From contig NZ_JAFLQZ010000014.1 of the NCBI RefSeq assembly GCF_017313265.1, forward strand, positions 62,001 through 126,000: 64,000 nt of DNA, written 5' to 3'. The position numbers and the translations under genes are program-made. Source of the stretch: Hymenobacter telluris (lineage in GTDB: Bacteria > Bacteroidota > Bacteroidia > Cytophagales > Hymenobacteraceae). Of this stretch, positions 25,738 through 33,893 are shown piece after piece (position 1 is the first letter of the stretch; every line of letters begins with the position of its first letter). The notes beneath the pieces are model-generated. The model had not been told where the DNA came from. It did not search any database and worked only from the letters and a program-made list of their open reading frames with translations.

Positions 25738-27162
25738 TTATGGAAAGATACCGAGCGACTGGTAGCTGACACCTATCTTCTCGATGGCCGCATAAAAAGC
25801 GGCGGTGCGTAGGTCGGTGATACCCTCTACCTCGTCCATCACCTTCCGGATGGATTGGTAAGCGGTAATCATGGTGTCTTCGAGCCCGGAACGCACCAAG
25901 TCAATTTCGTCGGCGCCGTGTATAATCAACTGGCGTTCTTCGGGTGTGACGGTTTTGCCGGTGGTGCGCTCAATGGTAGCCACCAAACGCCGCATTGCTC
26001 CTTCTTCAGCCCGCTTGCCCATGCGCCCAAAGCGCACGTTCGACAAGTTTTTCAGCCACTCGAAGTACGATACGGTTACGCCGCCAGCATTCAGGTACAG
26101 GTCAGGCAGAATTACTACGCCCCGCTCTAACAGAATCTTCTCAGCGGTTTGAGTGGTTGGCCCGTTTGCCCCTTCTGCAATTACTTTGGCTTTGACTTTG
26201 GCCGCGTTGCCCTCATGAATCTGGTTTTCCAGCGCGGCTGGTATCAGCACGTCGCACTCGTATTCCAGCAAGTCCAACGACTCAGCCACATCGGTTGCCC
26301 CTGGGAAGCCCAGAATCGAGCCGGTATTCTGGCGGTGCTTGAATACGGCAGCTACATCCAGCCCGGTTTCACTGTAGATACCGCCTTCCCGCTCGGCAAT
26401 GCCGGTAATAAGAGCGCCATCAGCCTGGCAGAAATGTGCGGCGTAATAGCCTACGTTGCCCAAGCCCTGCACAATGATGCGCTTGCCTGCAATGCCGCTA
26501 GTGAGGCCTAACTTATCGAGAATTGGCTCATCGAGCAGCAGTTCACGCAAGCCATAAAACACGCCTAAGCCCGTGGCTTCCGTCCGGCCACGGATACCGC
26601 CCTGCCCTACTGGCTTGCCCGTTACGCAGCCCAAGGCGCTGGTATCACCGTACTTGAACGTCATGTACGTGTCGGCAATCCAGGCCATTTCCCGGCCACT
26701 GGTGCCATAGTCGGGGGCCGGCACGTCCATACCCGGACCAATGAGGTTCTTCTTGATTAGTTCGGTGGCGTAGCGCCGCGTAACGCGCTCCAGAATATTA
26801 ACCGGGGTGGTACGAGGGTTGATTTTCACGCCGCCTTTGGCACCGCCAAACGGCACGTCTACTAAAGCGCATTTGAAGGTCATGAGGGTAGCCAGGGCCA
26901 TTACCTCTTCTTCATCCACGTACACGCTGTAGCGGATACCGCCTTTGCTGGGCAGTTTGTGGTGGCTGTGCTGCACCCGGATTCCCTCGAACACCTGCAC
27001 ATGCCCGTCCACTTCCACCGGGAAGTTCACTTTGTAAATGCTGTTGCAGGCCCGTATCTGGGCAATGATGCCGGGGTCTAGCTTGGAAAAGCTGGCCGCA
27101 TGGTCGTAAAACCGCAGCACGCTTTCGTAAAAGTCTTTACCCTGTACCTGTTCGTTGGCCAT
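25738..27162 (-). CDS. Glu/Leu-type dehydrogenase (glutamate dehydrogenase)
   Basis: A 474-aa NAD(P)-dependent amino-acid dehydrogenase, most likely glutamate dehydrogenase linking glutamate and 2-oxoglutarate. The ATG at 27162 (MANEQVQGKDF) gives the ordinary N-terminus; an extension from 27273 would run through a terminator. Domain 1 contains the substrate-binding SKGGIRY and the catalytic-lysine region VDVPFGGAKGGVKINP, plus PAPDYGTSGREMAWI. The Rossmann domain has QGLGNVGYYAA. The C-terminal KVIAEGANGPTT and DLYLNAGGVTVSYFEW motifs are typical. Monocistronic; lies downstream of fadE with a terminator between. Confidence 0.94.
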   Translation of the reverse strand: MANEQVQGKDFYESVLRFYDHAASFSKLDPGIIAQIRACNSIYKVNFPVEVDGHVQVFEGIRVQHSHHKLPSKGGIRYSVYVDEEEVMALATLMTFKCALVDVPFGGAKGGVKINPRTTPVNILERVTRRYATELIKKNLIGPGMDVPAPDYGTSGREMAWIADTYMTFKYGDTSALGCVTGKPVGQGGIRGRTEATGLGVFYGLRELLLDEPILDKLGLTSGIAGKRIIVQGLGNVGYYAAHFCQADGALITGIAEREGGIYSETGLDVAAVFKHRQNTGSILGFPGATDVAESLDLLEYECDVLIPAALENQIHEGNAAKVKAKVIAEGANGPTTQTAEKILLERGVVILPDLYLNAGGVTVSYFEWLKNLSNVRFGRMGKRAEEGAMRRLVATIERTTGKTVTPEERQLIIHGADEIDLVRSGLEDTMITAYQSIRKVMDEVEGITDLRTAAFYAAIEKIGVSYQSLGIFP

Positions 27163-27235
27163 AGATGGTGGGGATTGAAGGTGGAGTATCTTTCTGCAAA
27201 CGGCAGCCCGGCCGTTGGTGTTGTGCCTAAAACGC

Positions 27236-27268
27236 AGAAAGCCGCTCCCAAACCGGAAGCGGCTTTCT
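27236..27268 (-). terminator. terminator after fadE
   Basis: Stem AGAAAGCCGCT / AGCGGCTTTCT with an 11-nt loop, located between fadE and the dehydrogenase gene, both on the minus strand. Confidence 0.85.
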
Positions 27269-27350
27269 ATCACTTATTTACCCAATGGAATTTAGACGCC
27301 ACCAATACCTGCCAGTATCTTATGGCCACTAACTCCGCTTGCGCTGTAGG

Positions 27351-29138
27351 TTAATATGCGTACTCATTGGCGGTAATCAGCACGTCGGCAATGCGGCGGC
27401 GGGCTTCCTTGGCATTGTAGAGGTCGGCCTTGGTGAAGCGCTTAAGGCCCATAGCCAGCAGGCGCTGCTCGTCGCCTTCGGTCATGGTACCAATGGCGTC
27501 TTTGCCGAACTTGTTTACCTGGTCCACTGTGTCGTAGAGGTACACGCGGGCAATGTCAATTTGCGTGGCCAATGCCTCCTCGCCTTTCTCGCCAGCTTCT
27601 TTCTCTACGCGCAGCAACACGCTTTCCGCGGTGTAGACCTTGATGGCCATATCGGCAATGTTCATCAGCACTTCTTGCTCCTTAGCCAAGGAGTTCATGT
27701 ACTTCTGAACAGCCGTGCCAGCCACCATCAGAATGGCTTTTTTCAGCTTAGAAATGGTTTTCTTCTCGGCGGCGAATAATCCGGTTTCCTCTTCCAGGTT
27801 GAAGTCCGGAATAGCCATCAGCTCCTGCTGCACGGCCTGGGCCGGTCCCATCAGGTCTAACTCGCCTTTCATGGCCTTCTTCAGGATCATGTCAACGGCC
27901 AGCATGCGGTTGATTTCGTTGGTGCCCTCGAAGATGCGGTTGATGCGCGAATCCCGGTAAGCACGGTCCATGGGATAGTCGGCCGAGAAGCCGTAGCCAC
28001 CGTACACCTGCACGCCTTCATCCACCACGTAGTCAAGTACTTCGGAGCCTTCCACTTTCAACATGGCGCATTCCACGGCAAACTCGCGGGCAGCACCCAA
28101 CAGCGCTTCATTGTGGCTCTGGCCTTTGGCCAGCAACTCCTGCTCCATGCGGGCAATGTCCATACCGGCGCGATAGATGGCCGATTCTACGGCGTAAATC
28201 CGCACGGCCTGCTGAGCCAGCTTGTATTTGATGGCGCCGAACTTGCTGATGGGCAGCTTGAACTGCACCCGCTCGTTCGCATACTTGATGCTCAGCGTAG
28301 AAGCCATTTTGGTGGCACCCAAGCAGGCCGCCGCCAGCTTGATGCGGCCAATGTTCAGGATGTTGAAAGCAATGAGGTGGCCTTTACCAATCTCGCCCAG
28401 CACCGCCGACTTCGGCACCTTCACATCGGATAGGAATACCTGGCGAGTTGAAGAGCCTTTGATGCCCATCTTGTGCTCCTCGTTGCCAAGACTCAGACCG
28501 GGGGTGTCGCGCTCCACGATGAAGCCAGTGAACTTGTCGCCGTCTACCTGCGCAAACACAATGAATACGTCGGCGAAACCGCCGTTCGTAATCCACATTT
28601 TCTGCCCGTTCAGCACGTAATACTCGCCATCTTCGGTCGGAATGGCCTTGGTTTTGGCACCCAACGCATCGGAGCCGGAACCGGGCTCGGTGAGGCAATA
28701 GGCCCCCATCAACTCGCCGTTGGTGAGGCCGGGCAGGTACTTATTTTTCTGCTCGTCGTTGCCGAAGTAGAGGATGGGCAGCATGGCAATGCCGGTGTGC
28801 GCCGCAAAGGCCACCGGGAACGAGTGGCCGCCGCCCACGCCTTCCGTCACGCGCAAGGAAGTAGTGAAGTCCATGTCCAGCCCGCCGTACTGCTCCGGAA
28901 TGCTTACTCCGAACAGCCCCAGCTGGCCCGCTTTTTCCATCAGGCCGCGCATCAACCCTTCTTCGTGGTTGTCGAGGCGCTCCAGAAGAGGCTGCACTTC
29001 TTTCTCCACGAATTCCAGCGCGGTCTGGTGCATCATGTTCTGCTCTTCCGAAAAATCGGCGGGGGTGAATACGTCTTGCGCGTCGGTTTCCTTGATGATG
29101 AACTCGCCGCCTTTCACAAGCTTGTTGGTTACTTCCAT
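27351..29138 (-). CDS. fadE: acyl-CoA dehydrogenase FadE-type
   Basis: FAD-dependent acyl-CoA dehydrogenase for the first oxidation of fatty acyl-CoA. The 595-aa length and extra C-terminal domain match the long FadE (YusJ) form of Bacillus subtilis. Visible blocks are YCLTEPGSGSDA (FAD/substrate), QKMWITNGGFADVFIVFAQ, and the C-terminal RDSRINRIFEGTNEINRM with the family's catalytic-Glu region, then a helical domain to the end. It is separated from fadA by a terminator and has its own promoter (-7 TATCTTTC) carrying two copies of TACTCGGCAAGC, one inside the palindrome at 29191-29208. A promoter block there is 24/28 identical to one upstream of the MarR gene. Confidence 0.94.
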   Translation of the reverse strand: MEVTNKLVKGGEFIIKETDAQDVFTPADFSEEQNMMHQTALEFVEKEVQPLLERLDNHEEGLMRGLMEKAGQLGLFGVSIPEQYGGLDMDFTTSLRVTEGVGGGHSFPVAFAAHTGIAMLPILYFGNDEQKNKYLPGLTNGELMGAYCLTEPGSGSDALGAKTKAIPTEDGEYYVLNGQKMWITNGGFADVFIVFAQVDGDKFTGFIVERDTPGLSLGNEEHKMGIKGSSTRQVFLSDVKVPKSAVLGEIGKGHLIAFNILNIGRIKLAAACLGATKMASTLSIKYANERVQFKLPISKFGAIKYKLAQQAVRIYAVESAIYRAGMDIARMEQELLAKGQSHNEALLGAAREFAVECAMLKVEGSEVLDYVVDEGVQVYGGYGFSADYPMDRAYRDSRINRIFEGTNEINRMLAVDMILKKAMKGELDLMGPAQAVQQELMAIPDFNLEEETGLFAAEKKTISKLKKAILMVAGTAVQKYMNSLAKEQEVLMNIADMAIKVYTAESVLLRVEKEAGEKGEEALATQIDIARVYLYDTVDQVNKFGKDAIGTMTEGDEQRLLAMGLKRFTKADLYNAKEARRRIADVLITANEYAY

Positions 29139-29190
29139 GACCGTGAGTGAGGTGTTGATGTGAGAGGTTATATCGAAATAAGAGGCGAAC

Positions 29191-29208
29191 TACTCGGCAA
29201 GCCGAGTA
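29191..29208. promoter_or_regulatory. operator-like palindrome upstream of fadE
   Basis: TACTCGGCAAGCCGAGTA is a palindrome except for its central two bases. It lies about 53-70 nt ahead of the fadE ATG, downstream of the inferred transcription start, a position that suits a repressor. TACTCGGCAAGC recurs in inverted orientation at 29266-29277. Confidence 0.7.
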
Positions 29209-29243
29209 TTATAGGCCAGAGCAGCCCGCTGTTTTGTTGTACC

Positions 29244-29277
29244 GAAAGATACAAAAATTTGTTATGCTTGCCGAGTA
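29244..29277 (-). promoter_or_regulatory. fadE promoter with MarR-like operator half
   Basis: On the minus strand this reads TACTCGGCAAGC, then ATAACAAATTTTTG, then the -7 element TATCTTTC (29251-29244). The 28 nt at 29244-29271 agree at 24 positions with 33760-33787 upstream of the MarR gene. There is no TTG at -33, consistent with regulated expression. Confidence 0.7.
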
Positions 29278-29280
29278 TTT

Positions 29281-29323
29281 AACGAAAAGAAAACCCCGTT
29301 TGGTTCGGGGGTTTCTTTTCGTT
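29281..29323 (-). terminator. terminator after fadA
   Basis: An 18-bp stem (AACGAAAAGAAAACCCCG and near-complement, one mismatch) with a 7-nt loop begins 8 nt after the fadA stop and separates the fadN-fadA unit from fadE. Confidence 0.9.
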
Positions 29324-29330
29324 GAAAAGA

Positions 29331-30509
29331 TTACTTCAGCAGCTCGTAGATACCCGCTACGCCTTGGCCACCGCCTACGCAGGCGGTTACCATGCCGTAC
29401 TTCTGGCCCCGGGCACGCAACTCGTGGAATAGCTGGATGCTGAGCTTGGCACCGGAACAGCCCAGCGGATGGCCCAGCGCAATAGCACCGCCATTCACGT
29501 TGAGCTTACTTTCGTCAATGTCCAATTCCCGGGTAATGGCAATCGACTGCGACGCAAAGGCCTCGTTCAGCTCAATCAGGTCAATATCTTGGAGCTTCAT
29601 ACCGGCCTGCTTCAGCGCCTTCGGAATAGCCTTGATGGGGCCCATGCCCATGATGCGCGGGTCGATGCCTTCGGTGGCGTAAGTAATCATGCGGGCAATG
29701 GGCTCCAGGTTCAGCTCCTTCACCATGCGCTCCGACATTACCAGCACGAAAGCCGCGCCGTCGGAAGTCTGCGACGAGTTGCCAGCCGTTACCGAGCCAT
29801 TGGCAGCGAATACCGGCCGCAATTTGGCCAGCGCCTCCAGCGAGGTATCGGCGCGGGGGCCTTCGTCGGTATCCACTACGAAGGAGCGGTTTTTCTTTTT
29901 GCCGGTGGCCTGGTCGAGGTAGGTTTCCTCTACCGTGATGGGCACAATCTGCTCTTTGAACTTGCCTGCTTGAATAGCCTTAATAGCCTTCTGATGCGAG
30001 TTATACGCAAACTGGTCTTGGTCCTCACGCGACACTTTGTAGTCCTGCGCTACGGCTTCGGCGGTGAGGCCCATACCGAGGTAGTAGTCGGGGTGCTCTT
30101 TGGCGAGCTTGTAATTAGGCACGGTTTTCCAGCCGACGGTGGGCACCATGCTCATGCTCTCGGTACCACCGGCCACAATACAGTCGGCCATACCGGCCGT
30201 GATTTTGCTGGCCGCCATGGCAATGGTTTCCACACCAGAACCGCAATAACGATTCACGATGAGGCCTGATACGTTCATGGGCAAGGCCAACAGCGAAATC
30301 AGCCGGCCCATTTGCAGGCCTTGCTCGGCTTCTGGCACGGCGTTGCCCACCATCACGTCGTCGATGCGGGTGGGGTCGAGTTGAGGCACGGAGGCCACTA
30401 GGTGCTTGATGACGTCGGCGGCGAGGTCATCGGGGCGGGTGAAGCGGAAACCGCCGCGGTTGGCTTTGCCAACGGCCGTACGGTAGCCAGCTACGATATA
30501 TGCATTCAT
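29331..30509 (-). CDS. fadA: acetyl-CoA acyltransferase (thiolase) FadA
   Basis: Performs the last step of beta-oxidation, thiolytic release of acetyl-CoA. The 392-aa protein has the acylated Cys in IVNRYCGSGVETIAMA, the LNEAFASQSIAI block, the His in GGAIALGHPLGCSGAKL and the second active Cys in VTACVGGGQGVAGIYE. It follows fadN on the same strand with a 178-nt gap that contains a long inverted repeat. Length and order match B. subtilis FadA. Confidence 0.95.
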   Translation of the reverse strand: MNAYIVAGYRTAVGKANRGGFRFTRPDDLAADVIKHLVASVPQLDPTRIDDVMVGNAVPEAEQGLQMGRLISLLALPMNVSGLIVNRYCGSGVETIAMAASKITAGMADCIVAGGTESMSMVPTVGWKTVPNYKLAKEHPDYYLGMGLTAEAVAQDYKVSREDQDQFAYNSHQKAIKAIQAGKFKEQIVPITVEETYLDQATGKKKNRSFVVDTDEGPRADTSLEALAKLRPVFAANGSVTAGNSSQTSDGAAFVLVMSERMVKELNLEPIARMITYATEGIDPRIMGMGPIKAIPKALKQAGMKLQDIDLIELNEAFASQSIAITRELDIDESKLNVNGGAIALGHPLGCSGAKLSIQLFHELRARGQKYGMVTACVGGGQGVAGIYELLK

Positions 30510-30550
30510 GGTTTTGAGTCTTAGAGAAGGTGGGGAAGTAGAGGTTGGCT

Positions 30551-30676
30551 AGCTCCCCTCCTTAGAAAGGAGGGGTTGGGGGTGGTTGACTGGTTGAACG
30601 ATGGTTAGAATTAGCTCTAATATTGTTCTGACGTCATTCAACCACCCCTAGCCCCTCCTTTCCAAGGAGGGGAACT
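30551..30676. repeat. GGAGGGG-type nested inverted repeat between fadN and fadA
   Basis: Arms 30551-30589 and 30638-30676 (39 nt each, about 5 differences) are inverted around a 48-nt loop. Each arm also folds on itself: CCCCTCCTT / AAGGAGGGG. After that comes GGGGTGGTTGA, reading as 7-nt words. Elements of this GGAGGGG...GGGGTGG type are, to my knowledge, spread across many Bacteroidota genomes; no transposase is linked. Confidence 0.85.
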
Positions 30677-30687
30677 AGTTTTTAGCT

Positions 30688-33096
30688 CTAGTTTCTCAAG
30701 GGTTTGCCGGTGGTCAGGATGCTCTGAATCCGCTCCAGCGTTTTCCGCTCGCCGGTGAGGCTGAGGAAGGCTTCGCGCTCCAGGTCCAGCAGGTACTGCT
30801 CCGATACTTCGGTGGGGCTGCTCAGGTCGCCGCCGCACATGATGTAGGCCAGCTTGTTGGCAATCTTCACGTCGTGGTCGGAGATGTAGCGGCCTTCCTT
30901 CATGGCGTGCACGCCGGTCAGGAACATGCCGAGGGCGCCTTTGCCTTGCACCTTGATGTTGGTTTTCTGCACGGGCTGCGTGTAGCCATCCTCGGCCAGT
31001 TCAATGGCTGCGGCTTTGGCTTGCGCAATGACGCGGTTGCTGTTCACCACTACCTCGTCGCCGCGGCGCAGGAAGCCTAAGTCGAAAGCTTCAGCAGCGG
31101 ACGTCGAAACTTTGGCGGTGCTGATGGTCATGAAGGTGTTGCGGAGCAAATTGTACTCAGGCTCGCCTTCTTCGTACTTGGCCGCGGTGCGCAAGGTCAT
31201 TTCCTTGGTGCCGCCGCCGCCTGGAATCAGGCCTACGCCGAATTCCACGAGGCCCATGTAGGTTTCCGCCGCTGCCACTACCCGGTCGCAGTGCAGGTTC
31301 AACTCGCAGCCACCCCCCAGGGCGAGGCCGTGCGGGGCACCTACCACCGGAATGCTGCTGTAGCGCATACGCATCATGGCCTGCTGGAACTGGGCAATCA
31401 TCAGGTTCAGCTCGTCGTACTCCTGATCCAGCGCGAACATGTACACGAGGCCTAGGTTGGCCCCGGCCGAGAAGTTCGGGGCGTCGTTGCCGACTACCAG
31501 ACCGCGGAAGTCCTTTTCGGCCAGTTCCACGCCTTTCAGCAAACCCTGAATTACGTCGGAGCCCAGCGCATTCATCTTGCTGTGGAACTCCACGTTCAGG
31601 ATACCGTCGCCGAGGTCGAGCACCGAAGCACCGGCGTTTTTCCATACCACTTTGCCCGTGGCGCGCAGGTTGTCGAGGATGATGAAGTTTTCTACCCCCG
31701 GAATGGCTTTGTAGGCCTTGCTTTCGATATCGTAGAACTGCTTCACGCCCTGCTCGCTCACCTTATAGAAGCTGGTATGGCCGGCCGCCAGCATTTCCTG
31801 CACCCAGGGAGCTACGGTTTTACCCTCAGCCTGCGCCAGTTCCAGACCTTTCTGGACGCCCAGGGCATCCCAGGTTTCAAACGGACCCATTTCCCAGCCG
31901 AAGCCGGCGCGCAGGGCGTCGTCAATCTTGTAGAGCGAGTCGGTGATTTCCGGAATCCGGTTGCTCACGTAGGCGAACAGGCCCGCGAAGGTCTTGCGGT
32001 AGAAGTCGGCGGCCTTGTCTTTGCCGGCTACCAGCACTTTGAAACGGTCTGCCAGCTTCTCGATGGGCTTGGTGGTTTCCAGGGTGGCAAACTTCACCTT
32101 AGCGCTGGGCTTGTATTCCAGCGTAGCAAGGTCAAGCGCCTGGATTTCCGATTTGCCACCTTCGCCCCGTACTTTTTTGTAGAAGCCCTGGCCGGTTTTG
32201 TCGCCCAGCCACTTGTTCTCGGCCATCTTCTTGATGAAGTCGGGCAGCTGGAACACGGCCTTGGCTTCGTCGTTCGGCAGGTTTTGAGCGAGGCCGTTGG
32301 CTACGTTAATCATCGTATCCAAGCCTACCACGTCGGAGGTGCGGAACGTGGCCGACTTGGCGTGCCCGATAACCGGACCGGTGAGCTTGTCCACTTCCTC
32401 TACCGACAGGCCTAGCTGGCTCATCACCTGCACCACGTCCATGATGGCGAAAACGCCCACGCGGTTGGCAATGAAAGCGGGCGTGTCCTTGGCCAGTACG
32501 GTGGTTTTGCCCAGGTACAGGTCGCCGTAGTGCATCAGGAAATCAACAATGGCCGGATCAGTGTCCGGACTCGGGATGATTTCGAGCAGCTTCAGGTAGC
32601 GCGGCGGGTTGAAGAAGTGGGTGCCGCAGAAATACTTCTTGAAGTCGTCGGAGCGGCCCTCCGTCATCATGTGAATCGGGATGCCGCTGGTATTCGAGGT
32701 GATGAGCGTGCCGGGCTTACGGTACTGCTCTACTCGCTCGAATAAGCTCTTCTTGATATCGAGGCGCTCCACTACTACCTCAATCGTCCAGTCGCAGCCG
32801 GCAATATCCTTGAGGTTGTCGTCGAAGTTACCGGTCTTGATGCGCGAGACGTCGGTTTTGCGGTAGAGCGGCGAGGGGTTGGCTGCTACCGCCGCCTGCA
32901 ACGAACTGTTCACGATGCGGTTCTTCACCGCCGGATTGTCGAGCTTCAGGCCTTTAGACTCTTCCGCGGGCAACAGTTCTTTGGGCGCAATATCGAGCAG
33001 CAATACCTGCACCCCGATGTTGGCAAAGTGGCACGCAATGCGCGAGCCCATCACACCGGAGCCCAGCACGGCTACTTTTTTGATGGTACGATTCAT
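30688..33096 (-). CDS. fadN: 3-hydroxyacyl-CoA dehydrogenase/enoyl-CoA hydratase FadN-type
   Basis: Bifunctional beta-oxidation enzyme (802 aa) carrying out hydration and NAD-dependent oxidation. The N-terminus has the dehydrogenase Rossmann motif (VAVLGSGVMGSRIACHFAN), then THFFNPPRYLKLLEIIP and the C-terminal dehydrogenase domain VGVFAIMDVVQVM. The enoyl-CoA hydratase domain comes last (residues about 470-700: LVVGNDAPNFSAGANLGLV, GLALGGGCELNLHCDRVVAA, EFGVGLIPGGGGTKEM). This order is the reverse of E. coli FadB/FadJ and equals that of B. subtilis FadN (YusL). An upstream site TACTCGTCATGCA (33170-33182) resembles the fadE operator. It is first gene of the fadN-fadA unit. Confidence 0.94.
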   Translation of the reverse strand: MNRTIKKVAVLGSGVMGSRIACHFANIGVQVLLLDIAPKELLPAEESKGLKLDNPAVKNRIVNSSLQAAVAANPSPLYRKTDVSRIKTGNFDDNLKDIAGCDWTIEVVVERLDIKKSLFERVEQYRKPGTLITSNTSGIPIHMMTEGRSDDFKKYFCGTHFFNPPRYLKLLEIIPSPDTDPAIVDFLMHYGDLYLGKTTVLAKDTPAFIANRVGVFAIMDVVQVMSQLGLSVEEVDKLTGPVIGHAKSATFRTSDVVGLDTMINVANGLAQNLPNDEAKAVFQLPDFIKKMAENKWLGDKTGQGFYKKVRGEGGKSEIQALDLATLEYKPSAKVKFATLETTKPIEKLADRFKVLVAGKDKAADFYRKTFAGLFAYVSNRIPEITDSLYKIDDALRAGFGWEMGPFETWDALGVQKGLELAQAEGKTVAPWVQEMLAAGHTSFYKVSEQGVKQFYDIESKAYKAIPGVENFIILDNLRATGKVVWKNAGASVLDLGDGILNVEFHSKMNALGSDVIQGLLKGVELAEKDFRGLVVGNDAPNFSAGANLGLVYMFALDQEYDELNLMIAQFQQAMMRMRYSSIPVVGAPHGLALGGGCELNLHCDRVVAAAETYMGLVEFGVGLIPGGGGTKEMTLRTAAKYEEGEPEYNLLRNTFMTISTAKVSTSAAEAFDLGFLRRGDEVVVNSNRVIAQAKAAAIELAEDGYTQPVQKTNIKVQGKGALGMFLTGVHAMKEGRYISDHDVKIANKLAYIMCGGDLSSPTEVSEQYLLDLEREAFLSLTGERKTLERIQSILTTGKPLRN

Positions 33097-33169
33097 TCGT
33101 GGGTGAATATGAGTGGGAAAGTTTTTAAGCGGTTAGGACCAACTGAAGACTAATAGTTTTCATAAAAAG

Positions 33170-33182
33170 TACTCGTCATGCA
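33170..33182 (-). promoter_or_regulatory. possible operator upstream of fadN
   Basis: The minus strand reads TGCATGACGAGTA, matching TGCTTGCCGAGTA of the fadE promoter at 11 of 13 positions. It lies about 75 nt ahead of the fadN ATG and overlaps a -7-like TACTTTTT. Confidence 0.45.
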
Positions 33183-33261
33183 GCGCTTATAGAAGCACAA
33201 TGAGACCTTGGTTGTTCGGTGTGGCGCGTTACTGAAACGTGAGGGCAGCCAACCCGTTAGG

Positions 33262-33738
33262 TTAGGCCGGCGACTCAGAACGCAGAGGCTTCAGCACGAA
33301 ATCATCGAAAAGGGTTTTGCCCTCAATCATGCCCGTAATCTGCCCCACTACTTTAAAGAACACGTCGAGCTGGTTTTGCGGGATTTTCTCGCGCACTTTC
33401 TGGTTGAAATGGCGTACCGTTTGGCGAGAAATTTCCTTGCCGCGCAAGCCTTCTTCGGTCAGGAAAATGCGCACCGAGCGTTTGTCCTGGGTATCAGCCT
33501 GCTTATAGATGAGGCCTTTCTCCTCCATGCTCCGCAGGATACGGGTGAGGCTGCGAGTTTCAAGGCCCAGCAGTGGGGCTATTTTAGTGGCAGGGGTACC
33601 GTTTTCCTGGTCGATGTTCAGCAGCACGAAGCCGATGCTCGTGGTGATGTCATACTTGCCAGCTTGGGTGTTGTACATGCGCGAAATGGCATGCCAAGCG
33701 ACTTTGATGTTATAATCGACGGTTTCTTCAGGTTTCAT
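33262..33738 (-). CDS. MarR-family transcriptional regulator
   Basis: A 158-aa winged-helix regulator of the MarR family, binding DNA as a dimer. The start ATG at 33738 gives MKPEETVDYNIKVAWHAISR; an ATG 15 nt upstream would add MLLPT. The winged helix covers about residues 48-105: ATKIAPLLGLETRSLTRILRSMEEKGLIYKQADTQDKRSVRIFLTEEG in three pieces (recognition helix TRSLTRILRSM, wing DKRSVRI). It lies between fadD and fadN, all on one strand. Its own upstream region shares a 28-nt block with the fadE promoter (24 identical), so it probably represses both itself and the fad genes, perhaps released by acyl-CoA; the ligand is inference. Confidence 0.92.
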   Translation of the reverse strand: MKPEETVDYNIKVAWHAISRMYNTQAGKYDITTSIGFVLLNIDQENGTPATKIAPLLGLETRSLTRILRSMEEKGLIYKQADTQDKRSVRIFLTEEGLRGKEISRQTVRHFNQKVREKIPQNQLDVFFKVVGQITGMIEGKTLFDDFVLKPLRSESPA

Positions 33739-33759
33739 GGTTGGGAGCAGCAAGTCCGG

Positions 33760-33793
33760 TAAACATACAGAAATATGTTATGCTTGCATACTA
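33760..33793 (-). promoter_or_regulatory. marR-type gene promoter/operator
   Basis: 33760-33787 matches the fadE promoter at 24 of 28 positions, with -7 TATGTTTA. It holds two palindromes, TATGCTTGCATA (33779-33790, centre TT) and ACATA-N6-TATGT (33764-33779). The 13-mer TGCTTGCATACTA (33781-33793) recurs exactly upstream of the second tonB. Confidence 0.65.
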
Positions 33794-33850
33794 AGTTACA
33801 AGAAAAATGTTTTGTCCCGCTCGCGCTACTCATCTAACTTATTACAACCA

Positions 33851-33887
33851 AAACGGCCCTACTTTCCAACAAAAAGTAGGGCCGTTT
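33851..33887 (-). terminator. terminator after fadD
   Basis: Perfect 15-nt arms AAACGGCCCTACTTT and complement, loop about 7 nt, immediately after the fadD stop. Confidence 0.85.
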
Positions 33888-33893
33888 CCGATG

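Noticed and set aside
30638..30838. Open frame ending in a Gly/Trp/Lys-rich SPPWKGGARGG peptide
   Set aside because: This is a translation of the GGAGGGG repeat arm read beyond the fadN 3' end in a different frame, not a gene.
31582..32415. Long plus-strand open frame opposite fadN
   Set aside because: It lies wholly antisense to a clear FadN coding sequence; its residues follow from the reverse of GC-rich codons and no motif or start signal is present.
33208..33762. Plus-strand open frame over the MarR gene
   Set aside because: Shadow on the opposite strand of a clear winged-helix protein.
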